This document shows, in pieces, positions 6,247 to 15,754 of a stretch of 64,000 nucleotides of DNA (its first letter is position 1; each line of letters begins with the position of its first letter). Both the position numbers and the translations under genes were made by a program. Under the pieces are notes generated by a model. The model saw only the letters and a program-made list of their open reading frames with translations, was not told the origin of the DNA and did not search any database. The stretch spans positions 35,868 through 99,867 of the forward strand of contig JAJTFH010000008.1 in assembly GCA_021298395.1 (NCBI GenBank). Reading direction: 5' to 3'. The stretch comes from Gemmatimonadota bacterium. GTDB taxonomy: Bacteria > Gemmatimonadota > Gemmatimonadetes > Gemmatimonadales > Gemmatimonadaceae.

Positions 6247-8805
6247 CTAGGAGACGGTGTGGTTCGAGGTAACGATTGGGCTCGGACTCCCCTGGTAGAA
6301 CGCCTCTAGCTCGGGACGGATCAGCGCCCAGGGCCCCTGGAGCCGACGTGCGGGTGGGAGTCCCTCGAGGAGGCGACGCCCATATCCCTTGGTGACGACG
6401 CGGGGATCACAGATCATCACCACCCCATGGTCGGTGGCGGTGCGGATCAACCGCCCGAACCCCTGCTTAAGGCGCAACGCCGCATGGGGGATCATGTAGT
6501 CCGCAAACGCGTCGCCCCCCTCCGCTTCGATCGCCTCGCACTGGGCGGCGGTCATCGGCTCGGTGGGGACGCGGAAGGGGATCTTGGCGAGGACGAGACC
6601 GCGGAGCGCGCGCCCCGGGACATCGACGCCCTCCCAGAAGCTCGCCGTGCCGACCAGGACCGCATCGCCATGCTCACGAAAACGTCGCAGGAGATCGTCG
6701 CGCGGCGACTCCCCATGGACGAGCAGGGGATGCGCGGCCGCGACCCCACGGTCGCGCAGGAGCCGCGCCCCCTCCTTCACGTCGCGGTGACTCGTGAAGA
6801 GGACGAAGATCCCACCCTCCGTCATCGCGATGAGCTCCGCCGCCGCCTCGACGGTCCGCTGGAGATGCGCGGCGCCCTCGACGTTTGGCAGGGGGAAGTC
6901 GCTCGGGATCGCGAGGATCGCCTGCGAGGGATAATCGAAGGGTGAGGGGAGTGAGGCGGTCACCGGCGTCAGGGCGTCATCATCGGCGAGCCCCAGCCGT
7001 GTCGCCATGAAGTCGAAGCCATCCTCCCCGACGGTGAGCGTCGCACTGGTCACGACCGCGGTCTCCACCCGTCGGAAGAGGTCCTCACGAAGGACCGGGG
7101 CGAGATCGAGCGGGACCGCCGTCGCGCCGATGTTGCCATCCCCCCCACGTCGCTCGAGCCATCGCACCCGCGGCGCCCCCGCCACGTCGGAGCGGAGGGC
7201 CACCCGCAGGGCATCACCGGAGGACTGCAGCCGGCGGGTCACCCCGCGCACCTCGTTCAGCAGCGGCGCCAACTCCTCCGCTCGTTGCTCATCGCTTTCG
7301 AGGCGATCCCGCACCAGGCGTAACCCATCGCCCAAGAGATCGATGTCGGCGAGCAGGTCGTCGAGCGCCGCACCGAGGCCCGCGGTCCAGATCGGATCCT
7401 CATCGAAGCGATCGGTGAGCCGGATCTGCGGTTCGCGTTGCTCGTCCACCCACTGCGCGAGCAGATCATAGAGCACCGCGGTCCGCATCCGGGCTGACCC
7501 GAGCGAGGGGAAGAGCCGCGCGCGCACCAGGTCGAGACTCGCGACACTCAGCGCATCGATCCCCACCGCGAGCGCCCGCTCGAGCGCCGGGAGCAACCCC
7601 TTCCCGCGCCGCTCGAGGCGCGCGAAGAGCCGCTCCAGCCCGCGCCGCGAGACCGACTGCCCGAGGTGCTCGGCGGCGGCGTCCTCGAGGTGATGCCCCT
7701 CATCGATGATCAGCCGCTTGTACGCCGGGAGGACCGCCGCGTCGTCCCAGCGCTGTGAGGCGCGCCGGACCGCGAGGTCGGCCATCAGCAGATGATGGTT
7801 CACCACGATGACATCGGCGGTCGCCGCCGCACGGCGCGCCTTGAAGACGAAGCACTGATCGAAGTGCGGACAGCGGAGCCGCGTGCAGAGATCGCTCTCC
7901 GCCGCGACCTCGTCCCACACCTCTGCACGGGGTGGCACTGCGAGATCCGCGAGCGACCCATCGGTCGTCTGTTCGGCCCAGGCCTCCAACAGCCCGAGGT
8001 CACTCGCGACATCATCCTCGAAGAGCGCCGGCCCCTGTGCCCGCGCCTGCTCGAGTCGCTGCAAGCAGAGGTAGTTCCGCCATCCCTTGAGGAGCGCGAA
8101 GGAGACGCGCTGATCCGTGAGCGTCTTCGCGAGGAAGGGGAGATCCTTCCCGACGAGCTGCTCCTGCAGGGTGATGGTATTGGTGCTCACCACGGTACGC
8201 TCCCCGCTCGCCGCCGCCCATCGGAGCGCGGGCACCAGATAGCCGAGCGACTTCCCCACCCCGGTCCCCGCCTCGAGCAATCCGATCCCCCCCATGGAGA
8301 AGAGATCGGCGATGCGCGCGGCCATCTCCCGCTGACTTGGCCGGTCCTCATATCGCCCCAGACGCCCCGCGATCGGACCCTCGGGACCCAGGAGCGCAGC
8401 GACCGCCACCGGCTCAAGGCTCGCGGGGGCGGGCGGACGCGGGATCTCGACCACCACGTAGAGCCGCGAGGCCATGTTGTCGATGATCGCGAAGCCGATC
8501 CCATCGTCGTGCAGGCGCGCCGCGACCTCGAGGTCCGCCGACGAGGGCTCCAACCACCCACTCGGATGATTATGGAGCAGCAGCTCACCCCGGTTTGCGA
8601 ACCCCGGGAGAGCGAGCACACTCCGCACATCGCCGCGCGCCACCACCCGCGCCGACTGCACGATCCCCTCGGCATCGACGGTGCAGACGAAGCAGACCTC
8701 GCGCCCCCCCGCGAGCTGGATCGCGAGCCGGATCGCCGTCGCCGCGCTCGGGGTGACGCGTCCCGGGTCCCCGTGCGGTGCGCGCTCGGCCTCGGCCACG
8801 CTCAC
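6247..8805 (-). CDS. DinG-type helicase fused to an N-terminal JAMM (RadC-like) domain
   Basis: The C-terminal 700 residues form an XPD/DinG superfamily 2 DNA helicase. They contain a Q-like motif, Walker A (EAGTGVGKS, about 178-186), four Cys that would hold a 4Fe-4S cluster (one in YLCLQ and three in LCTRLRCPHFDQC), the DEGH box and motif VI (QGFGRLIRT). Residues about 20-120 instead resemble the RadC JAMM domain: H78-N-H80-P-S-G with D91 gives HxHx10D. The usual DinG N-terminal exonuclease is absent. The protein probably unwinds damaged or structured DNA, and the JAMM part may bind zinc and act as a hydrolase. The GTG start overlaps the upstream stop as GTGA. Confidence 0.88.
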   Translation of the reverse strand: MSVAEAERAPHGDPGRVTPSAATAIRLAIQLAGGREVCFVCTVDAEGIVQSARVVARGDVRSVLALPGFANRGELLLHNHPSGWLEPSSADLEVAARLHDDGIGFAIIDNMASRLYVVVEIPRPPAPASLEPVAVAALLGPEGPIAGRLGRYEDRPSQREMAARIADLFSMGGIGLLEAGTGVGKSLGYLVPALRWAAASGERTVVSTNTITLQEQLVGKDLPFLAKTLTDQRVSFALLKGWRNYLCLQRLEQARAQGPALFEDDVASDLGLLEAWAEQTTDGSLADLAVPPRAEVWDEVAAESDLCTRLRCPHFDQCFVFKARRAAATADVIVVNHHLLMADLAVRRASQRWDDAAVLPAYKRLIIDEGHHLEDAAAEHLGQSVSRRGLERLFARLERRGKGLLPALERALAVGIDALSVASLDLVRARLFPSLGSARMRTAVLYDLLAQWVDEQREPQIRLTDRFDEDPIWTAGLGAALDDLLADIDLLGDGLRLVRDRLESDEQRAEELAPLLNEVRGVTRRLQSSGDALRVALRSDVAGAPRVRWLERRGGDGNIGATAVPLDLAPVLREDLFRRVETAVVTSATLTVGEDGFDFMATRLGLADDDALTPVTASLPSPFDYPSQAILAIPSDFPLPNVEGAAHLQRTVEAAAELIAMTEGGIFVLFTSHRDVKEGARLLRDRGVAAAHPLLVHGESPRDDLLRRFREHGDAVLVGTASFWEGVDVPGRALRGLVLAKIPFRVPTEPMTAAQCEAIEAEGGDAFADYMIPHAALRLKQGFGRLIRTATDHGVVMICDPRVVTKGYGRRLLEGLPPARRLQGPWALIRPELEAFYQGSPSPIVTSNHTVS

Positions 8806-10100
8806 GTCTTCAACGGCTTCTGCTTCGCCGCGGGGAAGAGCACGTTGTTGAGGATCAGGCGATAGCCCGGCGAGTTGGGATGCAACGCGAGATCGGTCGG
8901 CGGGGCGCCGACCGCATGCTGCGGATCCTCGGGGTCATGCCCGCCGAGGTAGGTCCACGACCCGCGCCCGAAGCTCCCATGCACGTACTTCACCCAGGGG
9001 GCGCCCGCCTCCTCCGCGAGGATCGTGACCCCCGGCTTGAGCCGGTTCCGAGTGAACGAGGTGGTCACCCCGAAGTAGTCGCGAAGCACCGTGCGGTGGT
9101 TCTGCACGAGCATCGACGCCACCGGATCGAACTTCGCCGAGAAGCCGAAGAGGGCGAAGGTCCCGAGGGGCTGACGACGGAGGGGGACATTCACCTGATG
9201 GCCGTCGATGTCGCTCATCGCGTTGACTCCGGGCGCCATCTCGAGCGTCGCCCCAGCGAAGGCCATCGCGCGCGTCCACTCCATCTTGCCGTCGGCCCCG
9301 GGGTCGACTGGCGATCCATCAGCGGCGACGCCGGCGATATCGACATCGCGACCCGCGAGCGCGAGTTCCAACGTCTCGGTCGATCCGCACATCGCGAAGA
9401 GGAACCCCCCCCGCGAGACGAAGGCGGCGAGCCGATCCGCGACCGCCTTCTTGAGCGCGGGGATGTCGGCGTGACCGAACCGCCGCGCCATCGCGAGATC
9501 GCGCTCGCGGCTCCGCACGAACCAAGGCGCATCACGATAGACCGAGGCGAGCTTGTGCTGCTGCCCCGTGAAATCCTCATGATGGAGATGGATCCAGTCG
9601 TACGTGGAGAGATCGGTGTCGAGCACCGCATCGTCCCAGATCGCGTCGTACGGGATCCCAGCATAGGTGAGCGCCAAGGTGACCGCATCGTCCCAGGGCG
9701 GCGCATCGGGAGGCGTATAGACGGCGATGCGAGGCGCCTTCTCCAGCGGCACCGCATCCATGTTCCCTTCCGCCATCTCGCCCCGGAGCGCACGCACGGC
9801 GGCCGCGTCCATGGCCTCCACGGTGACGCCCGCCAAGAGCGCCGCCCGTCGGAGACTCGGCAGGTCAGGCAGGAGGAACGCCCCGCCTCGATAGTTGAGC
9901 AACCACTCGCTGCGCACCCCCTCGCGGAGCGCGCTGAAGGTCACGCCATAGGCCTTGAGATGATTGGCCTGCACCGCATCCATCGGGAGGAGGAGGTGCT
10001 GGGCGGCGAGCGGGGACACCACGCCGCCGAGCGCTGCGACGCTCGACGACACGGCGAGAACGAACCGCACCACCTGCATCACCAGACGCCTCCCGGTCAT
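8802..10100 (-). CDS. Secreted conserved protein (often labelled asparagine synthetase B-like)
   Basis: This 432-aa protein has an N-terminal signal (VMQVVRFVLAVSSSVAALGG, cut after AQ) and a conserved body that starts LLLPMDAVQANHLKAYG and contains EWLLNYRGG, WIHLHHEDF and GGFLFAMCGSTET. Related proteins in Bacteroidetes are often annotated 'asparagine synthetase B', but I see no synthetase active site, and an exported enzyme would lack ATP. I treat the function as unknown. The ATG at 10100 overlaps the TPR gene stop as ATGA, so the two are coupled. The Cys in MCGSTET suggests a glutamine-amidotransferase-like fold, which is inference. Confidence 0.65.
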   Translation of the reverse strand: MTGRRLVMQVVRFVLAVSSSVAALGGVVSPLAAQHLLLPMDAVQANHLKAYGVTFSALREGVRSEWLLNYRGGAFLLPDLPSLRRAALLAGVTVEAMDAAAVRALRGEMAEGNMDAVPLEKAPRIAVYTPPDAPPWDDAVTLALTYAGIPYDAIWDDAVLDTDLSTYDWIHLHHEDFTGQQHKLASVYRDAPWFVRSRERDLAMARRFGHADIPALKKAVADRLAAFVSRGGFLFAMCGSTETLELALAGRDVDIAGVAADGSPVDPGADGKMEWTRAMAFAGATLEMAPGVNAMSDIDGHQVNVPLRRQPLGTFALFGFSAKFDPVASMLVQNHRTVLRDYFGVTTSFTRNRLKPGVTILAEEAGAPWVKYVHGSFGRGSWTYLGGHDPEDPQHAVGAPPTDLALHPNSPGYRLILNNVLFPAAKQKPLKT

Positions 10101-11806
10101 CGCCGCGCCTCCATCGCCAGGCCATCGAGCTCCCGCCGCGCCTGCGGCACGAGCGCACTGGTGGGATGCGTGAGGATCAGCTGTTCGAACCGCGCGCGAG
10201 CGGCGGCGCGGTCTCCCGTTCGCCGAGCGAGACGCCCCCATTCGAGCAGCGCCTCCGCTGCCTCCGGTGCGCTCGCATATCGCTCGACGATCAGCGCCCA
10301 GCGCTCGGCCGCCCCCGCCGTATCCCCCCGCGCCGACTGTACCCGCGCCGCCGAGAGGATCGCGAGCGACGCGACCTCAGGCAACTCGGTCGCCACCTGT
10401 TCGAAGGCACGCACCGCGCGCGTCGAGTCCCCGCGCGCCAGCGCGAGATACGCCGCACCGATCGCCTGTGACCGCGTCGCCGTCGTCCGGGTGAGCAGCG
10501 CGAGGACCTCGATGCGCAGCGGATCGGGGGGATCCGCCTGGCGCAACGCCGTCCGCGCGGTGCCGATCTCCCCGTCGTAGAGCGCGAGCCATCCACTGAC
10601 GGCATCGGCATCTTCGAGCGGCGCCGCGCGCACCGCGCGGCGCGCGCGGTCCACGTCACCGGCACGGATCCACGCCATCGCGATCGTGCGGGCCTGTCGC
10701 CGCGTCCCCTCCGGCCCGAGGGTCTTCGACGCCGCCGCGAGGACGCGCTCCGCCTCCGCTGCGCGTCCGAGCCGCGCGAGCACCTCGAGCTCGATCGGGA
10801 CCGCTTCCGCCACACGGCGCTCGCTGACGGGATCCTGCTGTGCCTCCCGCACGAGCCCCAGCGCGAGGGTGTCCGCCCCGGCACGCGTGGCGATCCGCGC
10901 CGCGCGCAACGCCTGCGCGCTCGACGGCCGCGCCCGCTGGATCGCCACCACCACCTCGGTCAGCACCCCCCAGGCCTCCACGCGCTCCACCTCCTGCGCG
11001 AACTGTTCCCAGATGGCGACGGTGGTATCGCGCACCGGAAGCGAGGCGAGGAGCTCCCATCCGCGACGCGGGGCGCCCCATGCCACTTCGAGTTGGGCGA
11101 GCGCCTGCTGCGCGCCGAGGGGGGCGGTCGCCACGCCCCACCGCACACGCACGCTGTCTCGCAGCGCCACCGGTGTCGGCTGCATCGAGAAGAACGCCGC
11201 CATCTCATAGTACGGCTCGGCCCGCATCACCTCGCGCCACGCACTCGCCGCCTCGGTCCACCGACCGAGTCCGGCGCGGAGCTGCGCCACCTCGAGCAGC
11301 ATTCCACGGGTGGACCCGAGCCGACGCACCGCCTCCCCGAGCACCGTGTCGGCCGATGCCATCCGACCATTGAACAACAGGACGCGGGCGTAATCGCGAT
11401 AGGGATCGATCGACTCAGGGTCGACCGCACGCCACGCATCGAAGGCACGGTTCGCCTCGGTCGCTCGTCCGACCGCGACCAGCGCGCGCAGCTGCGCATT
11501 CCGCAGGGCGGCCTCACGCGGGAAGCGCGCCACGAGCGTATCGAGCGCGGGGAGGACGGAATCCTCCTGTGCGACGAGCGAGAAGGCGCGCTCGAGCCCG
11601 AGGACGCCGGGGATCACCGCCCCACGGGCGATCGCCTCCCGATAGGCCGCGATCGCCTCGCGTGCGCGCCCCTGATTCTCAGCGTCCATCGCGCGGGTCA
11701 GCACCGCAGCGGCTGGATCAGGTTGGGCCGCGAGCGGGCTCGCGAGCAGCAACGCCCCACCGATCGCGTATACGAGGCGGCGCACCTGCGACCGCTGCGC
11801 GATCAT
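10097..11806 (-). CDS. Secreted tetratricopeptide-repeat protein
   Basis: This 569-aa protein has a signal peptide ending SPLAAQ and a mature part made of Ala/Arg-rich helical repeats of the TPR type (for example AENQGRAREAIAAYREAIAR near the N-terminus and ALLEWGRLARRTGDRAAARA near the C-terminus). It should act as a periplasmic scaffold. It is joined by ATGA overlaps to DUF4175 upstream and to the secreted protein downstream, so the three probably work together. No catalytic motif is visible. Confidence 0.75.
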   Translation of the reverse strand: MIAQRSQVRRLVYAIGGALLLASPLAAQPDPAAAVLTRAMDAENQGRAREAIAAYREAIARGAVIPGVLGLERAFSLVAQEDSVLPALDTLVARFPREAALRNAQLRALVAVGRATEANRAFDAWRAVDPESIDPYRDYARVLLFNGRMASADTVLGEAVRRLGSTRGMLLEVAQLRAGLGRWTEAASAWREVMRAEPYYEMAAFFSMQPTPVALRDSVRVRWGVATAPLGAQQALAQLEVAWGAPRRGWELLASLPVRDTTVAIWEQFAQEVERVEAWGVLTEVVVAIQRARPSSAQALRAARIATRAGADTLALGLVREAQQDPVSERRVAEAVPIELEVLARLGRAAEAERVLAAASKTLGPEGTRRQARTIAMAWIRAGDVDRARRAVRAAPLEDADAVSGWLALYDGEIGTARTALRQADPPDPLRIEVLALLTRTTATRSQAIGAAYLALARGDSTRAVRAFEQVATELPEVASLAILSAARVQSARGDTAGAAERWALIVERYASAPEAAEALLEWGRLARRTGDRAAARARFEQLILTHPTSALVPQARRELDGLAMEARR

Positions 11807-14800
11807 GGCACCCGCTCCGCGTTCAGCCGACGGAAATACTCGAGCGCGAGGGCGCGCTCCTCGGGTGAGAGGGCGCGCAGCTCCGCCCAGGATGGCGTCG
11901 CGAACCGCTGGGCCTCCGCCCCCGTCGCGCGCGAACCGACGGGCGTGAATCGGGCCGGTTCACGCGCGGCGGCACGCGCCTCGCGCCGCTGCGTGGCATC
12001 GCGCTCCTCCTGCTCCAACGAGCGCCCCGCGTCGAGCATGCGACGCAGGAGACGTTCGAGCCGTTGTTCGGTCGCAGCGGTCGCGATCCCCTGGTCGAGC
12101 TGCTGCGCCAGGCCGCGCGCCTCGCGCGCCATCTCCTGCGCACGACCGCTCGGATCCACATCGGCCGCCTCGTCGAGCGCCTGCGCCACCGCCCGTTGCG
12201 ACTGCGCGAGCCGACGCGCCTGCGCCTGCCCCTGTTCGTCGAGCCCCTCGCTCCCCGATTGCCCCGCGGCACGTGCCATGGAGAGGAGACTCTGCAACTG
12301 GCCGTTCATCGCGCCCTGCTGCTGGGCGGCCTGCTGCAACTGTTGCATCAGCTCGGGGAGCCCCGACGCCGACGACGCGGACGCCGCGCGTTCGCGATCG
12401 CGCGTCAGCTGCTGCGCCGCCTGGCGCAACGCATCCGCCGCCTCGCGCATCTCAGCGTTCGATGCCCCCGGTCCCCCCTGCTGCACCTGACGCGCGGCCT
12501 CACTCACCTGCTGCTGCGCCGCCGCCATCGTCTGTTGCGAGCGCGGCGAGACCAGAGCCGACTGGCGCGCCTGTTCGGCGAGGCGCTGCTGCGCCGCCTG
12601 CACCCCCTGCTGCACCGCACTCTGCCGCGCGCGCACCGCGGGGTCGGCGGGATCCTGCCGCGCTTCCTCGGCCACGCGCTCCTGCTCCCGCGCGAGCTGC
12701 AGGAGTTCCTGCACCGAGCGATCGAGCGCCGAGGTGAGCTCACCTCGCCACTCGGCGAGCTGCGCGCGCTGCGTCTCGGCGAGGGTGCGCGCCGCCTCCT
12801 CCGCCGCCTGCGCCGCGGTCTCCGCCGCCCCCTCACGCGACGCCGCCTCCGCACGGCGCGCCGCCTCGGCGGCCTCACGCGCCCCCCGCGCGCCGGTCTG
12901 CGCCCGGGCCGAGGCAAGCCGCTGCGCCATCGCCTCGACGGCCTGCTCGAGCGCATCGGCGCGGCGCGCCAACTGCTCGGCGGTGGTCGGCGGCGGCGCG
13001 GAGTCCGCCGCGCCCTTCGCATCCGCGTACCGACGCTGGTCCTTGGCGAGCGCCTCCGCCTGGTCGGCAGTCGTGCGCATCGCTCCTTCGAGCGCGGCCC
13101 GTTGCAGCATCTGCGCGCTCCGCTCCAACGCCTCACGCATCCGCTGTTGCTGTGCCGCGACCTCCGCGAGCGACTGGCGCGTGCGGTCGGCGTCGCCCGA
13201 CTCTCGGGCCGCGTCGAGTCGCTGGAGCGACGCGTCGAGCGATCCCGAGAGCGCCTCACGTAACAACCGCTGCGCGTCCTGCAGTTGCCGTGCGAGCGTG
13301 GTGTCGAGCGCACCGGCCTGACGCAACCGTTCCTCGAGCGTCTGCGCGGTGGCCTCGAGCTCTGCCACCTTCTCCTGCACCGCCCGTTGCTGCGCCGCGA
13401 TCTCGCGGGCCTGCTCGGCGCGCTCCGCCCGGAGCGCCCCGCGATCCCGGGCCTGCGCCGCATCGGCCGTGCGCTCCGCCAACGCCGCCTGGGCGCGTGC
13501 CGCCGCGACCGCCGCGGCCGCCGCCGCATCGCCGACCTCCCGCGCGGCCTCGCGGCCCTCATCTGCCGTCGGCACCTGCAGCTCGAGTGGCGCGCTCTCC
13601 ACCACACGAGCCCGCGGCCCCGCCTCGCGCGCGACCGCGACGAGACGGACCGTCGCGCCCGGCGTGAGTCCGAGTGCCGCGAGATCGAGCCGCACCGCGC
13701 CGACCCACGCCGCCTCTCCACCAGCGCTGAGCGTCGTCTCCGTCGATGCCCCGCCCTGCCCCGCCGCATCGATCACCTGCCGACGGATCGCGATCGTCCC
13801 GAGCCGATGATCATCCTCGGCGACCACCTCGATCGCGACCCGCGACGCGGGATCGACGCGCACCGGCCCCTCCGGATTCACGATGCTGATCCGCGGCGCG
13901 AGGTCGGGGATCACCTCGACCGCCAACGGCGCGGGGAGATCCTCGATCGGCGTCGACCGCCCCACCGCCTCCCATGCATAGGAACCGCTTCGAGTCGGCG
14001 TGAAGCGCCCACCGAATCGCAGACCCTCCGCCGGCAGCGCCACGCGCGCCGTGCGCGCGACCGGGCGCGCGGCCGGGCCGGGCGCCTCCATGTCATCGAC
14101 CGGGACGAGCGTCACGGACGCCAAGGCCTCCGAGGCGCGCCCCTCGATCGCCAGCACCGTCCCTTCGGGGATCTGCAGTGGCATCTCGGCATCGACCGAC
14201 TCGGCGGGGCGTTCGAGATACGCCGGGAACACCGCCGTGACGCGCACATCGCCGAGGAAGGGGCGATCGACCGCGCGCACCTGTGCCGTATCGGTGGTGA
14301 CGCGCCCATCGGAGGCGACGAGGCGGAGGTCGGCGTCGACACGCGCGAGGGTGAGACGCGCGCGCCCATCGGCGGCGACCGCGAGCAGCGTATCGCGCCA
14401 TCCCGCCCCAAGTGGGCGCCAGGTCACCTGCACCGTCGGCCGCCCATCGGCGCGCAGGTCGATCGCGAGCGAGCTCCCGCGCGCCACGCCGATCGGGAGT
14501 CCATCGAATCGCAACGGGGCGAGTAACTGCCCTCGCGCGGCGGCGATCGGCCGCTGCATCACGCGCCACCCATTGGGCTGAGCCCGCCACGTGAATCCAG
14601 CGACGAGCGACGCGCCGAGCATCGCCACCACCGCGAGCCCCATCCCACGCCGACGCCGAGCGGCGGCGCGAGGGGCGAGCGCATCGACAGCGGGCGCGAG
14701 CTGCTCCCCGATCCGCGCCGCCGCCGCGTCGATGAGCACGCTCCGCGTCGACGCGAGCTCGAGCACGCCGACCAGCGCCCCCCGCCGGAGCCCCTGCTCC

Positions 14801-15078
14801 CCTTCGATCGTCCGCGCCACGTCGAGCGGCGCGGTCCGCCGCGCACTCCAGTGGTGGCCCCGCCAGGCGATCACCACCAACCCGGCGAGCACCGCGAACC
14901 AGCAGAACAGCGGGAGGAGTGCCGGCCAGGCGATCCATCGCCCATCACCGAGGAGCGTGGCGGCCGTCGCGAGCCCGGCGAGCCCCCATGCGGCGCCCAT
15001 CGCGGCGACCCGCCCGCGATCATCGCGTCGGATCCGCGCCACCTCGCGCGCGACCAGGGCGACCGGATCCATCACCAT
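11803..15078 (-). CDS. DUF4175-like membrane protein with long coiled coil
   Basis: This roughly 1090-aa protein begins with two or three membrane segments (about residues 25-75 and 145-170). It continues with an Ig-like periplasmic part to about residue 480 (ISIVNPEGPVRV and similar) and then about 500 residues of Ala/Gln/Arg-rich coiled coil. This is the DUF4175 layout. Such proteins usually sit with DUF4159, MoxR ATPases and DUF58 proteins in envelope modules; here only DUF4159 and the TPR protein are present. The start is uncertain: ATG 15078 has GGTGAG 6 nt upstream, but GTG 15102 and ATG 15072 are possible. The stop overlaps the TPR gene start. Confidence 0.75.
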   Translation of the reverse strand: MVMDPVALVAREVARIRRDDRGRVAAMGAAWGLAGLATAATLLGDGRWIAWPALLPLFCWFAVLAGLVVIAWRGHHWSARRTAPLDVARTIEGEQGLRRGALVGVLELASTRSVLIDAAAARIGEQLAPAVDALAPRAAARRRRGMGLAVVAMLGASLVAGFTWRAQPNGWRVMQRPIAAARGQLLAPLRFDGLPIGVARGSSLAIDLRADGRPTVQVTWRPLGAGWRDTLLAVAADGRARLTLARVDADLRLVASDGRVTTDTAQVRAVDRPFLGDVRVTAVFPAYLERPAESVDAEMPLQIPEGTVLAIEGRASEALASVTLVPVDDMEAPGPAARPVARTARVALPAEGLRFGGRFTPTRSGSYAWEAVGRSTPIEDLPAPLAVEVIPDLAPRISIVNPEGPVRVDPASRVAIEVVAEDDHRLGTIAIRRQVIDAAGQGGASTETTLSAGGEAAWVGAVRLDLAALGLTPGATVRLVAVAREAGPRARVVESAPLELQVPTADEGREAAREVGDAAAAAAVAAARAQAALAERTADAAQARDRGALRAERAEQAREIAAQQRAVQEKVAELEATAQTLEERLRQAGALDTTLARQLQDAQRLLREALSGSLDASLQRLDAARESGDADRTRQSLAEVAAQQQRMREALERSAQMLQRAALEGAMRTTADQAEALAKDQRRYADAKGAADSAPPPTTAEQLARRADALEQAVEAMAQRLASARAQTGARGAREAAEAARRAEAASREGAAETAAQAAEEAARTLAETQRAQLAEWRGELTSALDRSVQELLQLAREQERVAEEARQDPADPAVRARQSAVQQGVQAAQQRLAEQARQSALVSPRSQQTMAAAQQQVSEAARQVQQGGPGASNAEMREAADALRQAAQQLTRDRERAASASSASGLPELMQQLQQAAQQQGAMNGQLQSLLSMARAAGQSGSEGLDEQGQAQARRLAQSQRAVAQALDEAADVDPSGRAQEMAREARGLAQQLDQGIATAATEQRLERLLRRMLDAGRSLEQEERDATQRREARAAAREPARFTPVGSRATGAEAQRFATPSWAELRALSPEERALALEYFRRLNAERVP

Positions 15079-15085
15079 GCCGCGC

Positions 15086-15754
15086 TCACCGTCCGACCGC
15101 ACTCGTCACCGCATAGACGAAGAGGTTCACCCCCATCCGGAGCGCCGCCTCATGCGCCTCCGGCGGATCGGCGGGATAGGTGCCGATGTCCTCCCATCCG
15201 TTCCCGAGATCGCTCTCGTGCGAATAGAAGACAGCGAGGCGATCCCCGATGAAGATCCCGAACCCACGCGCGGGCTCGTTGTCGTGCTCGTGGATCTTCG
15301 GGATCCCCTGCGGGAAGGGATAGACGATCCGATAGATCGGATGCGTGAGCGGGACATCCACCAGCGCGCGGTCGGGGAAGACGCGCGCGAGCTCACGGCG
15401 CACCGCCGGATCGAGCCCATAATTGTCATCGATGTGCAGGAACCCGCCGCGCAGAAGATAGGTGCGCAGCCGCTCCACCTCGTCCTCGCGCAGGCGGATG
15501 TCCCCATGCCCGGTGAGATGCAGGAAGGGGTGATCCCAGAGCCGCTCATCCCGCAGGGTGAGTCGCACCTCGTTCGGTTCGACCGCGAGTGTGGTGCGCG
15601 TACGGATCGCGCGAATGAGATTGGGGAGACTCGACGGGTTGGCATACCAGTCATCGCCCTGGTATTGGACGCGCGCGACGGTGAGGCGTGGGACGGTGAC
15701 AGCGGGCGCGCCAAGCGCCACGGCGATCACGATGGCCGCGACGATCCCCTTCAT
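15086..15754 (-). CDS. DUF4159 domain protein, secreted
   Basis: This 222-aa protein has an N-terminal signal (MKGIVAAIVIAVALGAPAVT) and the DUF4159 core: VARVQYQGDDWYANPSSLPN, LWDHPFLHLTGHGDI, GGFLHIDDNYG and GFGIFIGDRLAVFYSHESD. The fold resembles the ThuA/amidotransferase-like family. It is found next to DUF4175 and VWA proteins in envelope gene sets; the biochemical role is not known. The ATG at 15754 overlaps the rsmI stop as ATGA, which fixes the start. The DUF4175 gene follows. Confidence 0.8.
   Translation of the reverse strand: MKGIVAAIVIAVALGAPAVTVPRLTVARVQYQGDDWYANPSSLPNLIRAIRTRTTLAVEPNEVRLTLRDERLWDHPFLHLTGHGDIRLREDEVERLRTYLLRGGFLHIDDNYGLDPAVRRELARVFPDRALVDVPLTHPIYRIVYPFPQGIPKIHEHDNEPARGFGIFIGDRLAVFYSHESDLGNGWEDIGTYPADPPEAHEAALRMGVNLFVYAVTSAVGR

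Noticed and set aside
8802..10100. Naming this gene asparagine synthetase B
   Set aside because: The label is used for relatives, but the protein is exported and lacks visible synthetase or N-terminal Cys amidotransferase motifs.
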